Positions 31,348 to 42,398 of a stretch of DNA of 64,000 nucleotides are shown piece after piece (positions within the stretch are counted from its first letter, which is position 1; the number at the start of each line of letters is the position of its first letter). Source of the DNA: Karstenula rhodostoma CBS 690.94 (Eukaryota; Ascomycota; Dothideomycetes; Pleosporales; Didymosphaeriaceae); the NCBI GenBank assembly GCA_010093485.1, contig MU001499.1, positions 1,193,397 through 1,257,396 of the forward strand, given 5' to 3'. Below the pieces are notes generated by a model. That model saw only the letters and a program-made list of their open reading frames with translations. It had not been told where the DNA came from and did no database searches. Made by a program: the position numbers and the translations under genes.

Positions 31348-32922
31348 CTACTGTCCTCCGGGCTCGCGTTTCGGTGACGATGCGAAACCCCGATCCAGCT
31401 GCTGATGTGGCCCGGCTTCCCGCATTCCACCTTGATATGACATGGATGACGCGGATTGCGAGTGTTGTCTGTTCCCGCCACCCTCACTTCGCAATGGTGT
31501 CGTAAACGATGATTCCCTCTGTTGGTGCTCCTCTGGCCCACGCAACGGCGGTTGGAATCGGTATTCGGTTGATTCGTGGTGGTGTGCACCTGCTTCTGCA
31601 TGTGCGTGCGTCGAGACAGTGCCGCGACGACTCAAAGCACTGCTGCGCCCTTCTGGCCCCCGTGTAGATGCATCAGAACGGGCTCGTGTGTGCCCTCGTC
31701 GTCCTGGAGTCGATGTGGAAGATGTCGATACGTGCGAGAACGACGGCGATGTGTAGGATTGGGGCGCCGTTGATGGAGGTGGTGGGGCTGTGTGTCCGCC
31801 TTGCGCTTTACGCTTCTTGGGGGAGCTGGTGTAATCTGGGTCAGACGCATGAGAGGTGGCACGTTGACGAAGAAGAAAGCTGGGTGAGGAGGCTTTGTAT
31901 TTACCTGATGGAGTTGCAGGTGGATTCCCGCCAGACGGCTTCTCCTGTTGCGAATTGGGCGGGACCCAGTGGTGGAAGTAGATCGATGGTGAGGAGTGCT
32001 GTTCTTGCTGAGCTGCCTGGTTTGACTGGAGCTGTTGTATGTTCGAAGGCGCTGCTGGTGGCTGTTGGATGTGGAGCTCATTCGTAGTCAGCCTGGGAAG
32101 GTGCGATTGTGGTGGAGGACGGGGAGCAGAGGTGGGTGCACCGACATGAGGTGGTTGGGCAGCTCTCGCGCGGGGTGACATGCTTCCTGCAGCGTACGGG
32201 GATTGGGAGAATGCCCCATGCTGAGGTTGGGATGGCAGGGGTTGGCCCGGTAGAACTGCCGTTGGTGGTAATACGGTTTGTGGAGTCTGCGGTTGTCCTC
32301 CGTAAGGTGCTGGTTGTGACTGGCCAATTAACCTCGTTTCCCGACGAAGCTCTGGGGACAATTGGGACTGTGATTGCGCTTGCGCTTGCCGCTGCGCAGC
32401 TTGAAGCTCGAGCTGGTGTTCCCGAAGCATGTCTGCACTGAGGCTCACAAGACTTCCTCCTCCCATGCCTGCAAAGATCATAGGGATTAGGTGTGGCGGC
32501 ACACCACCCTGGAGCGACTCCCGAAGCATTGACTGCTCAATTCGTCGTTGTTCGACTCTGAGATCTTCCTGTCGCGTTCTCTCCTCCTCTTGTCTTCTCT
32601 TCTCCTCCTCGGCCTTTGCGGCCAGCCAATTCTTCATACCATCCTCGGCACCTTGCCACTGGGTGGGAGCTGGTGGCAGGGAACCCATCGGTTGAGAAAT
32701 AGAGGATCCGCGCCCAGGATCTGGCAACGTCATCGCCGAGGGCGGAGGGAGTCCTCGGTGAGGCGTCCCCATGTTGGACGTGCTGGTCGGCTGTGTGGAA
32801 AACAGCCCACCGTTGAGTTTGGGTGAATATCGAGGGGCCGCAGACGAGATGGCAGTCGGAGACCAATCATGAGTCTTAAAGTCGAATTCGGACTTTGGTG
32901 GTTTAGCCAACGTGAGCAACAT
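31348..32922 (-). CDS. Pro/Gln/Ser-rich hypothetical protein with coiled segment
   Basis: 524 aa from the ATG at 32922; the frame upstream has only non-ATG starts. It starts MLLTLAKPPKSEFDFKTHDW. A charged helical segment near residues 100-140 (AEEEKRRQEEERTRQEDL) precedes VPPHLIPMIFAGMGG and a second helix with alternating Gln/Ala (AQRQAQAQSQSQL). After a Pro-rich middle come SIYFHHWVPP and SSPKKRKAQGGH, a nuclear-localisation-like basic motif. The C-terminus is Ser/Arg/Gln-rich. A 69-nt in-frame, stop-free segment (GTAAAT ... CTGACCCAG) encodes GKYKAS...HASDP and may be an intron; splicing would leave ATPSDYTSSPKKRK. Probably a nuclear protein; I do not recognise a named family. Confidence 0.7.
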   Translation of the reverse strand: MLLTLAKPPKSEFDFKTHDWSPTAISSAAPRYSPKLNGGLFSTQPTSTSNMGTPHRGLPPPSAMTLPDPGRGSSISQPMGSLPPAPTQWQGAEDGMKNWLAAKAEEEKRRQEEERTRQEDLRVEQRRIEQSMLRESLQGGVPPHLIPMIFAGMGGGSLVSLSADMLREHQLELQAAQRQAQAQSQSQLSPELRRETRLIGQSQPAPYGGQPQTPQTVLPPTAVLPGQPLPSQPQHGAFSQSPYAAGSMSPRARAAQPPHVGAPTSAPRPPPQSHLPRLTTNELHIQQPPAAPSNIQQLQSNQAAQQEQHSSPSIYFHHWVPPNSQQEKPSGGNPPATPSGKYKASSPSFLLRQRATSHASDPDYTSSPKKRKAQGGHTAPPPPSTAPQSYTSPSFSHVSTSSTSTPGRRGHTRARSDASTRGPEGRSSALSRRGTVSTHAHAEAGAHHHESTEYRFQPPLRGPEEHQQRESSFTTPLRSEGGGNRQHSQSASSMSYQGGMREAGPHQQLDRGFASSPKREPGGQ

Positions 32923-35900
32923 GGAGGGTAAGAGGGTTGGCGCGGAGGGCGTGTGTGTGGGGTGTCGACATTGAAATGCCTGGCAGGGCAACTCCAAGAT
33001 CCAGAGTTCCTGAAACGGACGGAAGAGTATACGTACTTATTCAAATGGGAACAACCAGAAGCAATGTTCAGTTACTGCCCATAGCACCACAGCCGTTGCC
33101 TTGCGGGCTGGGCCTGATGCTTGCTGATACAAACGATCCGCTTTGATTCGCGGGTAAAAGCTAAGCTAGAGGAAGCAAGTGGATGGTTCAAAGAAAGAGC
33201 TCGCTGGACCGAAGATCTCAGCCAGTAATGGCTTACGACCACGCGGACAGGTCTGAGCGGTCACGCCTAGGAAGTGCTAGGATTGAGTAGAGAGATTCTG
33301 AAGAAGGAAGGAGTGAGCACGGCGGAGAAGGTTGTAACGAGTGCACAAGAAGGGAAGAGCGCCCGGTAACGGTTGACCAACCGGCGAAGATGACTTACCA
33401 GAGCCAACGAATTTACGGTACGAGGGGCGGCAGGCCGCGCGACCAGAACGAGCTGGTGCGTGGCGGCGTTCAGCGGGCGGCAAGTGGGAATGAGTAGCAA
33501 GGATATGCATGAGCGACCAAGTTGCCGTCAGCAAGTGAGGGATGGAAGGGTCCGCAGTGGGCAAGCGTAGTCTGCAGTCTGACGTGCCGAAGAAGGCTCC
33601 CGCCGCCGCATGTCCTGGTAATGTATGCCAGCTCGGACCTGTGGCGTTTGCATCGGCCACACGACTACTTTTTGACGTGCGTCTAGCCAAGCGGAGAAGT
33701 ATTTCACGAAGTTTGATGGTGCTAGACCGGCATGGATACGGACGGCTCCCACCTGAATTTGCGTTTGGCCGCCGCGTCGCATCATTTCTCTGTAGGAAGG
33801 GTCCTACAAAGAGTGCAAGTAGACTGATGAGCTGATGCTGCCCATCGTTACGCTTGAAATATGCGCCTATCAGATCGGGTAGAGCCCACGGCCACCAAAA
33901 AAATACATTTCGCTTTGAGCGCGTTGAAGTCGACGGTATTGCAGCGACATGATGCACAGTGCGCTCGGTCGGCGCTGCTGTGACCATGGGGTACAAAGCT
34001 GGTGAGCAAGCATTAAAGGAAGTAATTTCTGCCATGTGCTGCTGTTCATGTCTGCTGCATCTGGACTCGGCATGCCGCTGCCGACCAACCTAGTTTGGGC
34101 ATCGTGGCTGATGGCGGCGAGGGTTGTGGACTTAAAGATGGTCGGGTCGACATGGGCTCACCTGCGCGGCGCAGGACCGCCAGACAGGGTCGAAAGTTCG
34201 GCAGGAAGCGAAGCTCCTGGTTTGGTGAAGATTAACGCCCCGGTGCATGGACCCAAAGGACGCTCTTTTCGAGCACATGGACATTGGACGTTGCTCGAGG
34301 CCGCGTGGAGGGAAATGAAGGGCCATGCTCCTGTCAGACTTTGAATGTGTGATGGCCCAAAGGAGCAGGGCGAAATGAAGTTTGCATTGCAGTGGAGCCG
34401 CGGTGTATCAAAGCGAAACTGTCGACGAAGGACACGCTGTACTTAGTGTCTCCATAGACGCGCTGCTGCAGACCCGTCCAGCACCGACCAGTGCACGACC
34501 CGAACAGGCAAAACACATGCCGTCACTCAACCGCTAACGGCTGGCCGAGTGGTGTTCCAGCTGCAGGATGCTTAGCAGCATCATGGCACACAAACACCTT
34601 GTCAACCTGTCAGCCTTGGACCTGACGCTCCGGTGGATCGACGCACCGTCGTGGGCGGCTGGCAAATCGATAAGAGCAACGATCAACGATCAACGAACTG
34701 GCCAGCGTGGGCGGCGGGCGGAGCGTTGCATAGGGCGCCGGCTGGAGTGCTGGAGTGGGCATGGTTGGATGGCTGGATGCTGATCACTGGGCCATGGGCG
34801 ATGGGCTCTGCTCCTCGTCGTGCTCTGCGCGCTGGAGTGGGACCCACCGCCCAGACCGTCCGAGAGGGGCTACTCGTGAGCGCTGGGTTGCGCAATCACC
34901 GAGAGCCTGGCACCGGTTTGAACGATCGACTCAGCGTTAAATTTCCGTGTGCGCGCTGGCGCTTTGGCAGATGGTGTAGCGGCGGGGATCTACCTGAAAC
35001 GCCGTGGCGCCCTAGATCAGTCCAGAGGATCTTTTGGGCGAGATTTGGGTCGCTGGGGGATTAGGCGCGCCCCAATCACAGCCGCGAGGCCTTTCGGCTA
35101 GCCTCTGCCCAGACCCCATCTGTGACTGCTTGGCGCTTGCCGTGTACGCTGCACAGAATCGCCCTGCTCGCTACGCCCTGCCAACGACGGATGCAGCAGT
35201 CGGTCGCGCAGCCCTCGACCCTCGTCGTGAAATGAAAGGGCTCTGACGAAATGAGATGCCGGGGACGGTCCGGAAGCCTATTTGGACGTTTGGACGCGGG
35301 ACACCCGCTTCCAGAGCTTGCCCTCCACGCGCATGCCTTTCTGGGATGCGAAATTGGCGCCGAATGGGCAGTACGCACACGTCCAAAGTGAAAGTGGTGT
35401 ATCTCACGCATCCAGACGGAAATTGGCCGGGACGGCTATTGCTCCGTTCGGTTGCTGACCTTGATCCTCTTCCACGGCCGTGACGCTGAACATGACGTGG
35501 GCGTGGACGAGGCCTGGAGACGTGTCAGGGGAGAGTCGACACAGACGCAGCCACTGTCAAACAAGGCGGAGCAAACACCGGCGTGGGATGGGAATAACGA
35601 GAAGCATGCGGATGCCTTGGAACAGAACAGCAGGCCATCGAGAGGGACCGACACCGGTTGCAGGCCGACTTCATGTTTGGAGGTCGCAGTAAACAGTGCA
35701 GTACAGTACATAATCCGGGCCAGCGTAAGCTTCGCACTTGTTCAGCCCTAGGCAGTGGTAGTGGTAGCGGTAGTGGTAGTGGTAGTGGGCATCGGTAAGT
35801 CGGTATCAGCATCCAGCCGCGATGAGATGAGCCTACGTAGTCGTTGTGCAGTAGACAGACGTGGCTGGATAAGGCTGGATAAGGGGGAGCCGATGGAATC

Positions 35901-37325
35901 TCTGTTCCACTTTCCAACAGACGGAACAGAGGGCCAAGATTGGAGAAAAATCATGCGATTTGGCAACGGCTGAAGAGTAGGTACCGCCGTCCCGTGCGGT
36001 CCTAAATGAAAACGGTCAGTGGGCAGAGATGCACCCCGCTTTTTGGGGGGCCACTCTGTACCTGTACCGACGTAGCATGTACAAGTCTGAACCGAGTATA
36101 CGAGTGAGGCTCGGCTTCACCTTCACCATGTCCAGCTCGCAATCGCTTCCTCGCGCAGGCTCGCGGTGGCGGGTCCGAGAAGGGCAGCGCATAAACCATA
36201 GCGCGTGCGACGGCTCGCGTCGAAGCACCCAGCTCTTCATCCAGCAGCCGCCGCGCCGATCGGGCTCGCCTCACCTTGCTAGCCATCATGCCACTGATCA
36301 GCGTTAGCCGGCTGTTCTATCCGTCTGCATTCGCCGCCGGAGGGACCGTCGTCACCTCGACCCTAGCAGCCGAGAGCTGCGCCGGCTGTGTTGTTCTGTT
36401 GTTCGTGGAGGCAAATTCAACGCGCACCGCGATGAAGAGGGCAGGAACAGACGACCCCACCCACCGCTCCCTTCCCGATGCGGAACCGCGCCTGCCTAGA
36501 ACTTCCGTGGGCCTTGCGCCGCCTCCAGAGTTTTCGCGCCTCCGCAGTGCCTGCTGCGTGCATATGGCATATGGCATATGTACGCCGTACAGGCCACAGT
36601 ACCTCTCCGGTTGCGTTGGCAGATCCATTTCCCATCTCCCACCGGCAGTTTGTGCACCACAGCGGGTCGCAGACGGCCGTCTTTTGGCCGTCTGGAAGAC
36701 GCCTCGGCCACAACATGCGCACCACGACGCCCGTCATCAGACACTGCTGCACTGCGCTTGCTCCTTGACATTAGAGATTATAAACTACGAGCTACTTCTG
36801 CTTGCTCACTGCGTGGTACCCTAGCGTCCAGCCTTCGTCATGGCATATTCCAACATGAAGAAAAGGTATCTTGTAAACCACCACGCTCGTGCATGCGCCC
36901 ATAACAAAGAAATAATCCCATCTGTAAAACAAAAGAGCACCTTCAGCCCTATCGACAGGGACCTTTCAGCAGTAGCCCGTAAACCGGCCCGTCTCTGAGT
37001 CAAGGGGAGCAACGTGTAAGGGGTCGCTCCTTCAACGTTTGCGATGACTCGAAAAGCCTAGAATTGCTGTGCGGTAAGAATTGCCCTCAATGTAAATCGA
37101 TAGAACCCGGATCCGAGACCACGTGAAAGCCACGCTAGATGCACGCTAGATGCACGCGCTACACAGGCCGGCAAGCCACTGATCTCAGGGATCGACAACC
37201 AACATCGGGAACGCTTTCTCGAAAAAGCATGGCAAAGTAATCGAACCTTCCGTGCCGCCGAATCGCCCACTGTGGCTGCCGGCTAGCAACCACCGGCCTG
37301 CACAAATCGAATCGAGACAGCCCCT
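32923..37325. other. 4.4-kb region without a recognisable gene
   Basis: Many short open frames on both strands follow the high GC content, but none shows a domain, coherent splicing or codon texture. A (GTGGTA)n-like tract lies at 35754-35788. It may contain long UTRs, a non-coding transcript or a decayed gene. Confidence 0.4.
35754..35788. repeat. GTGGTA/GCGGTA simple repeat
   Basis: About six imperfect hexamer units. Confidence 0.8.
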
Positions 37326-39551
37326 TCACCCTGCCTTGGCTCGCTTCTTTCGCATCTTGTATTCCGCTTTCGCCACCTTCATGAGGAGGTCGTCGTCCTT
37401 GACCGGCACCCACGAAGTCAACACTTTCATGGCATTCTCGAAATCTGAATCAAGCAAGATCTCCCTCGTTGCATCAATAAGCGCAGCCGACGTTGCATGC
37501 AGCATGTCCATGTCCCCACTGAAGCTCGACGACTTATCATTCGAGTACGAAGCATCCCCTAAAAGCATGAACACATCCCACACACGGAGCTGTGCTGAAA
37601 AGGGCAACGAGTAGTTGAAGAGGGTCAGGTACCATCGCGTTCCGTAAGCCGTCGAGGTGATGCCCATTTCATCCTGACGCCGTGGTTAGCGGATCCCTGG
37701 AAAATTTCATTTCCGGCCACCAAAGCTTACCAGCTGCTTCGCTACGTCTCCATTGCGAAGCCAATTCTTCTCGAAATCTTCCAGGGCTTCCATGAGACCC
37801 GCAAAGCCAGATTCGTAGAGCCGCTCCAAGCCTCGATGCATCCAAAGTCGGACCAACATGACGAACGCTCGGTCCTCTTCGAAATAGCACAGGAGTGTTG
37901 CTGCTAGGGCCGCCATCCCCTGCACATACCCGGTGTCGGGTAGGTATAGAGACATGGCATGCAGAACTCGAAAGAGAAGCCGTTGTCTTCGTGGAAATTA
38001 GCAGACGTGGGACAACAGTCAAGAAATGATGCACTCACCCTCCCCGATACCTTCTGCGAAACATGATGTGGCGATTGATGGTTCTCGGCACGTCGACATC
38101 GATCTGCATGTCGTCCGCCGAATTCTCGTCCTGTAGCTCGTAGAAACTAGTAACCAGTTCTTCATCCGTTGGACTGTTCTTGTCTGCTTTTGCGCTCGCC
38201 GCGAGGAAAGCGTACCAAGCAGTAGCCCTCCAGCGATCGGGAATGCCCTTCCATGTTCGGGATATCACTTTGGGGTCCTTGACATCGAATTCAAACATCA
38301 TACCACCGCTCTTCGCTCCTGCCTGCACCACCTGGGCCATCTTTCGCCATTTCTCTTCACGCTCTATCTCTTTTGCTCTGGCTTTTTCGGCTGCTCTGCC
38401 GCCTTCTTTTTGCTCCGCAACTTCAGCCAGACCAGGAGGTAATCTGAGCATGTCGCTAGCTTCGTCCAGTAATCGGCGGTCTCTGTTGTGCGGGAGGCGA
38501 TTTGTAGCCTGGCGAAATGGTCTTTGGGGAGTGCTCCGAGCTGTGCGATTCGACATGATAGACGCTGCTAGCCTGGTTGACTTTTGCGATCGTCGCCTCT
38601 TGGGTATGGTCGTTCCTACAGTACCAGAGCGAGAGGAGCGAGCCTTTGACACACTACGCCCTAAGCCCTTTCTTCTAGGCTCTTCGGATGCCAGCTGGAG
38701 CGCTGTTGATACGCGTTGGATGCGAGGCTCATCTGGACCGGCCCCAGAACCGCCTGATGCCGTCTTCTTCGGGACGATGAATCCGTATCGGTCGACCTCG
38801 TCACCCCCCAACTCAGACCAATCTTCGATGCCACCTGCAGTTTCATTTGGCTCTTTGGCTATGGGCACGCTTTCTCTTCTCGCACTCATCATAGAGCTCG
38901 ACTCGGCCCTGCTCTCTTCAGCGGCTAGCGACGAGCTGTTAGCTGGCGTGCCGGTGACGCTGATGTTGTCCACATAGCTGTTCCGCATGCTTTCTGCCTC
39001 TTCCTCTACGCCGTCCCAATTGGCCGCGCTTTCGTTTCCGTGTTGGTACATGGAACGCACTTTCCGTGACAACGTCATCTCATCAGTGGACAGGGCGCGG
39101 CTGCTTACGACCCTTCCCCTGGTCGAGATGCGCGACAGCGAGCGCGCTCGAGGGGTGAAGCGGGGTGTCACGGGGGTGGAGAGGATCTGCTGCTTTGGTT
39201 CCTGCGGCGTGTCCAGGTCAGCGTGGGGCGGGGGTGCGTCTGGCTGGGTGGCAGGCGCGCCCTCGACAACGAGGCTTAGTTGCTTGTTCATTCTGCTGGG
39301 GCGCTGTCCGCCGAGGAGCATGCTTCCGCGCTTGGAGAAAGAAATCTGAGCGGGCGAAGTGAGGTCGTCGAAGCCGCCGGTGGGGATGAAGGTGTCTATT
39401 GCGTGGAAGTCGGGGGCGGCGTCCCCGTTACTGCTCGGTATGCGGTGTAACGAGCTGCTCGATGGCACGGCAGGGTCATCTTGGACGACGATGGCAGGAA
39501 GACTGGGCGTCTTGCGCAGGCTGGTGGGAGTTGACGGCGCGTTGACGGCAC

Positions 39552-39584
<33 letters not shown>

Positions 39585-39837
39585 TGCTGGCTGTAGAATT
39601 AGAAGATGCCAAAGCGGAGTCGCGTCGAGCATCGTCCTCGGTCAACAGGGTGCGCTTGAGGGCAGCCTTGGGCGCGGGCGACGTCTTAGGCCGGCGCACG
39701 CTGGTGAGCCATCCCCGCTGCTGGTGGAGCGGAGGGGCAACTCGGTGCTGGTGCTGGCGTGGGTGCTCCTGGGTCGCGGGCAGGGTGGGCTCTGTCGTCG
39801 CGTCACCGTCGGGGGTGCGCACAGCCTCAGCACTCAT
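37326..39837 (-). CDS. TBC-domain Rab GTPase-activating protein
   Basis: Exons 38039-39837, 37731-37986 and 37326-37673, 800 aa. The first ~500 residues are disordered and Ser/Arg/Pro-rich with a (DA)n tract. The TBC domain follows: motif A WKGIPDRWRATAWYAFLA, motif B with the arginine finger DVPRT (Arg585), and the glutamine finger GYVQG (Gln622). Both catalytic residues are present, so an active Rab-GAP that stimulates GTP hydrolysis in membrane traffic is expected. The C-terminus has a basic KMRKKRAKAG end. Joins (GG|A...; CTG|GAT GAA) keep the RRRYRGGQRLLFRVLHAM block, typical of the family. The substrate Rab cannot be told. Confidence 0.9.
39554..39586 (-). repeat. GCGTCG hexamer repeat encoding Asp-Ala
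   Basis: About five GCGTCG units, in frame, giving DADADADADA in the N-terminal disordered part of the TBC protein. A likely length-variable site. Confidence 0.85.
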
Positions 39838-40890
39838 GGTCGAGGGATCACGTAGCTCTCATCGAGGATGCTCGGAAATGGCGTCGCGCTCGGGTCGCGG
39901 AGGAAATGAAGGCGCGCAACGTGCGATGGATGGGTGCTTGTTCGGCGTCTCTTCCTGCGGCACAGCTACCGTGCAGCTATGTGACGAGGGATTCCAGGGC
40001 TTGCAATGGCAGTTGCAATGCGCGCAATCGAGCAGTGAGTGTGCATGCGACAGCAACATCGACCCGCGCAGAGAGGTCGTCCAGGACATGTCAGGGGAAA
40101 GGGGCGATTGCACATCATCCATGCATCCAGGTGCGGTGCTATCGCGACCCTGCTACCGCTACCGCTACCCGCCACGGTAGCCCGTTCATTGGCTATCTCG
40201 CTAAACGAACGCCATCCCGCCTTGGAGCCACCTCTCCATCTGAATACATATTGGACATGCACATCCTACGAGCCTTTACACACAGACCACTGCCTCGGCA
40301 CCAACATCGACATGTGCCCTATCCGCATTGGGGGCGTTGTTCCCCTACCAAGCAGTAATTGTCGATATTTCGATCGCCGAATCTTGCGTAGGTCGCGTCA
40401 ACGCTACAAGCTGGAGGCTGTTGACACTCGTGGACAACAGGCATCTTCAACGTTTGCGAGCACGGGAGGGGCTCCAATAGTGGCACGTTGGCGCCGTCTC
40501 CCGTTTTCCCTTGCGTGAGCCTTTAGGGCCTCGAGCCTCCGTTGACAAGCAGTGCACCCCGTCAGTATATTACAAACACGTCTTCTTTGTCCTTAGATGT
40601 ACGGATCACCAGTTTGTGAGGGTTGAGCCAGTGCAGTTCAACTGTCATCAGAAGCCGACATGCTCACCAGCGTCAAAAACTCCGGACACAACTCCCCCAT
40701 GACACTGATGAACCACAGCCTTGGTCCTGTGGTACAACTGGTCGTCCGATGACGAGTTGATAATTACCTCCTTCCATGATGATATACACCGGGCACACAC
40801 GGCACTTTCGCACTGGTCAAGTGCAACTAATATTACGGCCAACTAGACGTGACTTGAAATAATTGGGACAATTCAATATCTTACCAGCTG
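39838..40890. other. Intergenic, TBC gene to epoxide hydrolase
   Basis: About 1 kb between the TBC promoter side and the epoxide hydrolase 3' end. No gene recognised. Confidence 0.4.
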
Positions 40891-42398
40891 TTACGCCTTG
40901 TAAAATTGAGGGAAGAACTCCCGCATATCGCTCACCATCTCCTCCGGACACTCCATGCACGCAAAGTGCCCGCCATGATCGTGCTCTGCGTCGCGTCAGC
41001 GCTTCACCTTGCGTTTTACAGGAACCCTTACCTTTGAAGAACTGCAAGTTCGTCGTGGTCGTTTCTGCACCGGCTTTTGGGACTGGGAATGCATCGTACG
41101 GAAACGTGCTCACGCCGAGAGGGACCCGAATGAGGTTCTCTTCCTTTGCGTTGAACTCGGTGTAGACCTCATGCCGCACATTGTTGTAGTAGCACAACAT
41201 CGATGTCATAATGGAAGGCGGAGTGAAGAAGTACAACGACAGCGTCGTGCAAAGGTCATGATTGAATTGCTTGTTCTCCAGACTGGCAGTCTTCAAGCTC
41301 AGATCCGCAAGCTCCTGGTATTTTTCGCCGACAAACATCATAATGCCAACCGGGTTGTCGTTGAAAGCCACGCCAATCGTCTGTGGCCGCGTACGCATCT
41401 CAATCGCGTACCCTATACTCGCGGGTACAAAGTCAGCTGAGTTATAAAAGTGGGTTTATGTACGAAGTGTCCATGTCTAAGACATAGCGACTTTGTACCG
41501 GGGAGTATCATACCCATGTGGCCTTCATTCAGCGGGTCCCCGATCCACCACTTCGCGCGGTCCATGGCTGCCTGTTCTTTCTCGTTCAACTTGGTGCCTT
41601 TTGGTGGCGCTCCTGGGCACATGTTGGTGTGGACTGCCTTGCATGCGGGGTATTTGCCAGTTCCGAGTTCCCGTACTACCTGACCGGAAGGGAACATAGT
41701 CAGCGGAGCCAGATCAATCTGGTGTTCCCATCCTACGTACCCAGTGGCCCCAGTCACCTGCTTGTGCAACGTAAGTCTGATAGCCAAGAAGCCTCATCAA
41801 TTTATCGTATATACGCGCGGTATGTTGCAACGTCCACTTCTCGTCGGGCGGTCCTTGAGACCAACAGAAACCAGGCAGCGAAGGGACGACGAGATGGAAG
41901 GACGGCTGATCAGGCTCTGAAGGCTCGAGCAGAGCATGCATGACATTTTGGAACCTGCCTGTTGTTAGCTTGGGAGCTGACTTCTCACTCAGGGGTCAGG
42001 AAACACACTCGAAAAACGTGCCTGGCCAGCCATGAACAAGGAGGAGTGGTATTGCCTTCTCTTTTCGCACTCTAGCCTCTTCATGTATGAAATGAACGTT
42101 GAGATCTTGTATCACTGTCGTGAAGTGATGCCATTCTGATATCTGCTTCTGTGCGTCTGGCCAAGAGAAATCGTTCAACCAGTAGTTGTACAGTTTGTTT
42201 ATCCGTTCTAGCGAGGGTCCTTGGCCGTATCAGTTAAATCAGATTCAATCACGCGCTTGCGTAAATCTACTGACCATAGGCATGGCCCGCATCCGGCACA
42301 ATGGGTATCTGGGGTAGCCGTGTATCCTTGAGCTTCCGAAACAAGCGATCTACCTCATCCTTGGGAATGCTAGGGTCGAACGGTATGATGTCGGCCAT
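40891..42398 (-). CDS. Microsomal-type epoxide hydrolase (alpha/beta-hydrolase)
   Basis: Exons 42275-42398, 42009-42219, 41741-41954, 41514-41679, 41032-41412 and 40891-40988, 397 aa. An EHN-type N-terminus (IPFDPSIPKDEVDRLFRKLK) leads into the alpha/beta-hydrolase fold. It shows the oxyanion motif HGWPG, the nucleophile AQAGDWGHW (Asp179) and the catalytic His region EHDHGGHFAC (His372, encoded by the last exon). Such enzymes open epoxides to diols in detoxification or secondary metabolism. Two joins use less usual sites (GTCAGT donor with CAAG acceptor; GTGTGT donor). Intron 4 (41413-41513) is wholly an introner-like element. Intron 5 is only 43 nt. The frame closes exactly over all six exons, which supports the model. 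Confidence 0.9.
41413..41513 (-). mobile_element. Introner-like element, copy 2 (101 nt)
   Basis: On the minus strand: GTATGATACTCCC, then GGTACAAAGTCGCT, AAACCCACTTTT, AACTCAGCTGAC and GAGTATAG. The termini are inverted repeats (GATACTCCC-CGGTACAAAGTC against TATACTCGC-GGGTACAAAGTC). GGGTA occurs at both ends and can be read as a 5-bp target duplication. The GT and AG used for splicing sit at or next to that duplication, and the element fills the whole intron of the epoxide hydrolase. CTGAC, 19 bases before the AG, is a good branch site. Confidence 0.88.

Noticed and set aside
33277..34035. 252-aa minus frame in the gene-poor island
   Set aside because: No ATG-anchored domain, no splice partners, overlapped by equally long frames on the other strand.
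38180..38977. 265-aa plus-strand open frame
   Set aside because: Lies entirely antisense within TBC exon 1.
39359..40180. 273-aa plus-strand open frame
   Set aside because: Overlaps the start of the TBC gene antisense and has no domain.
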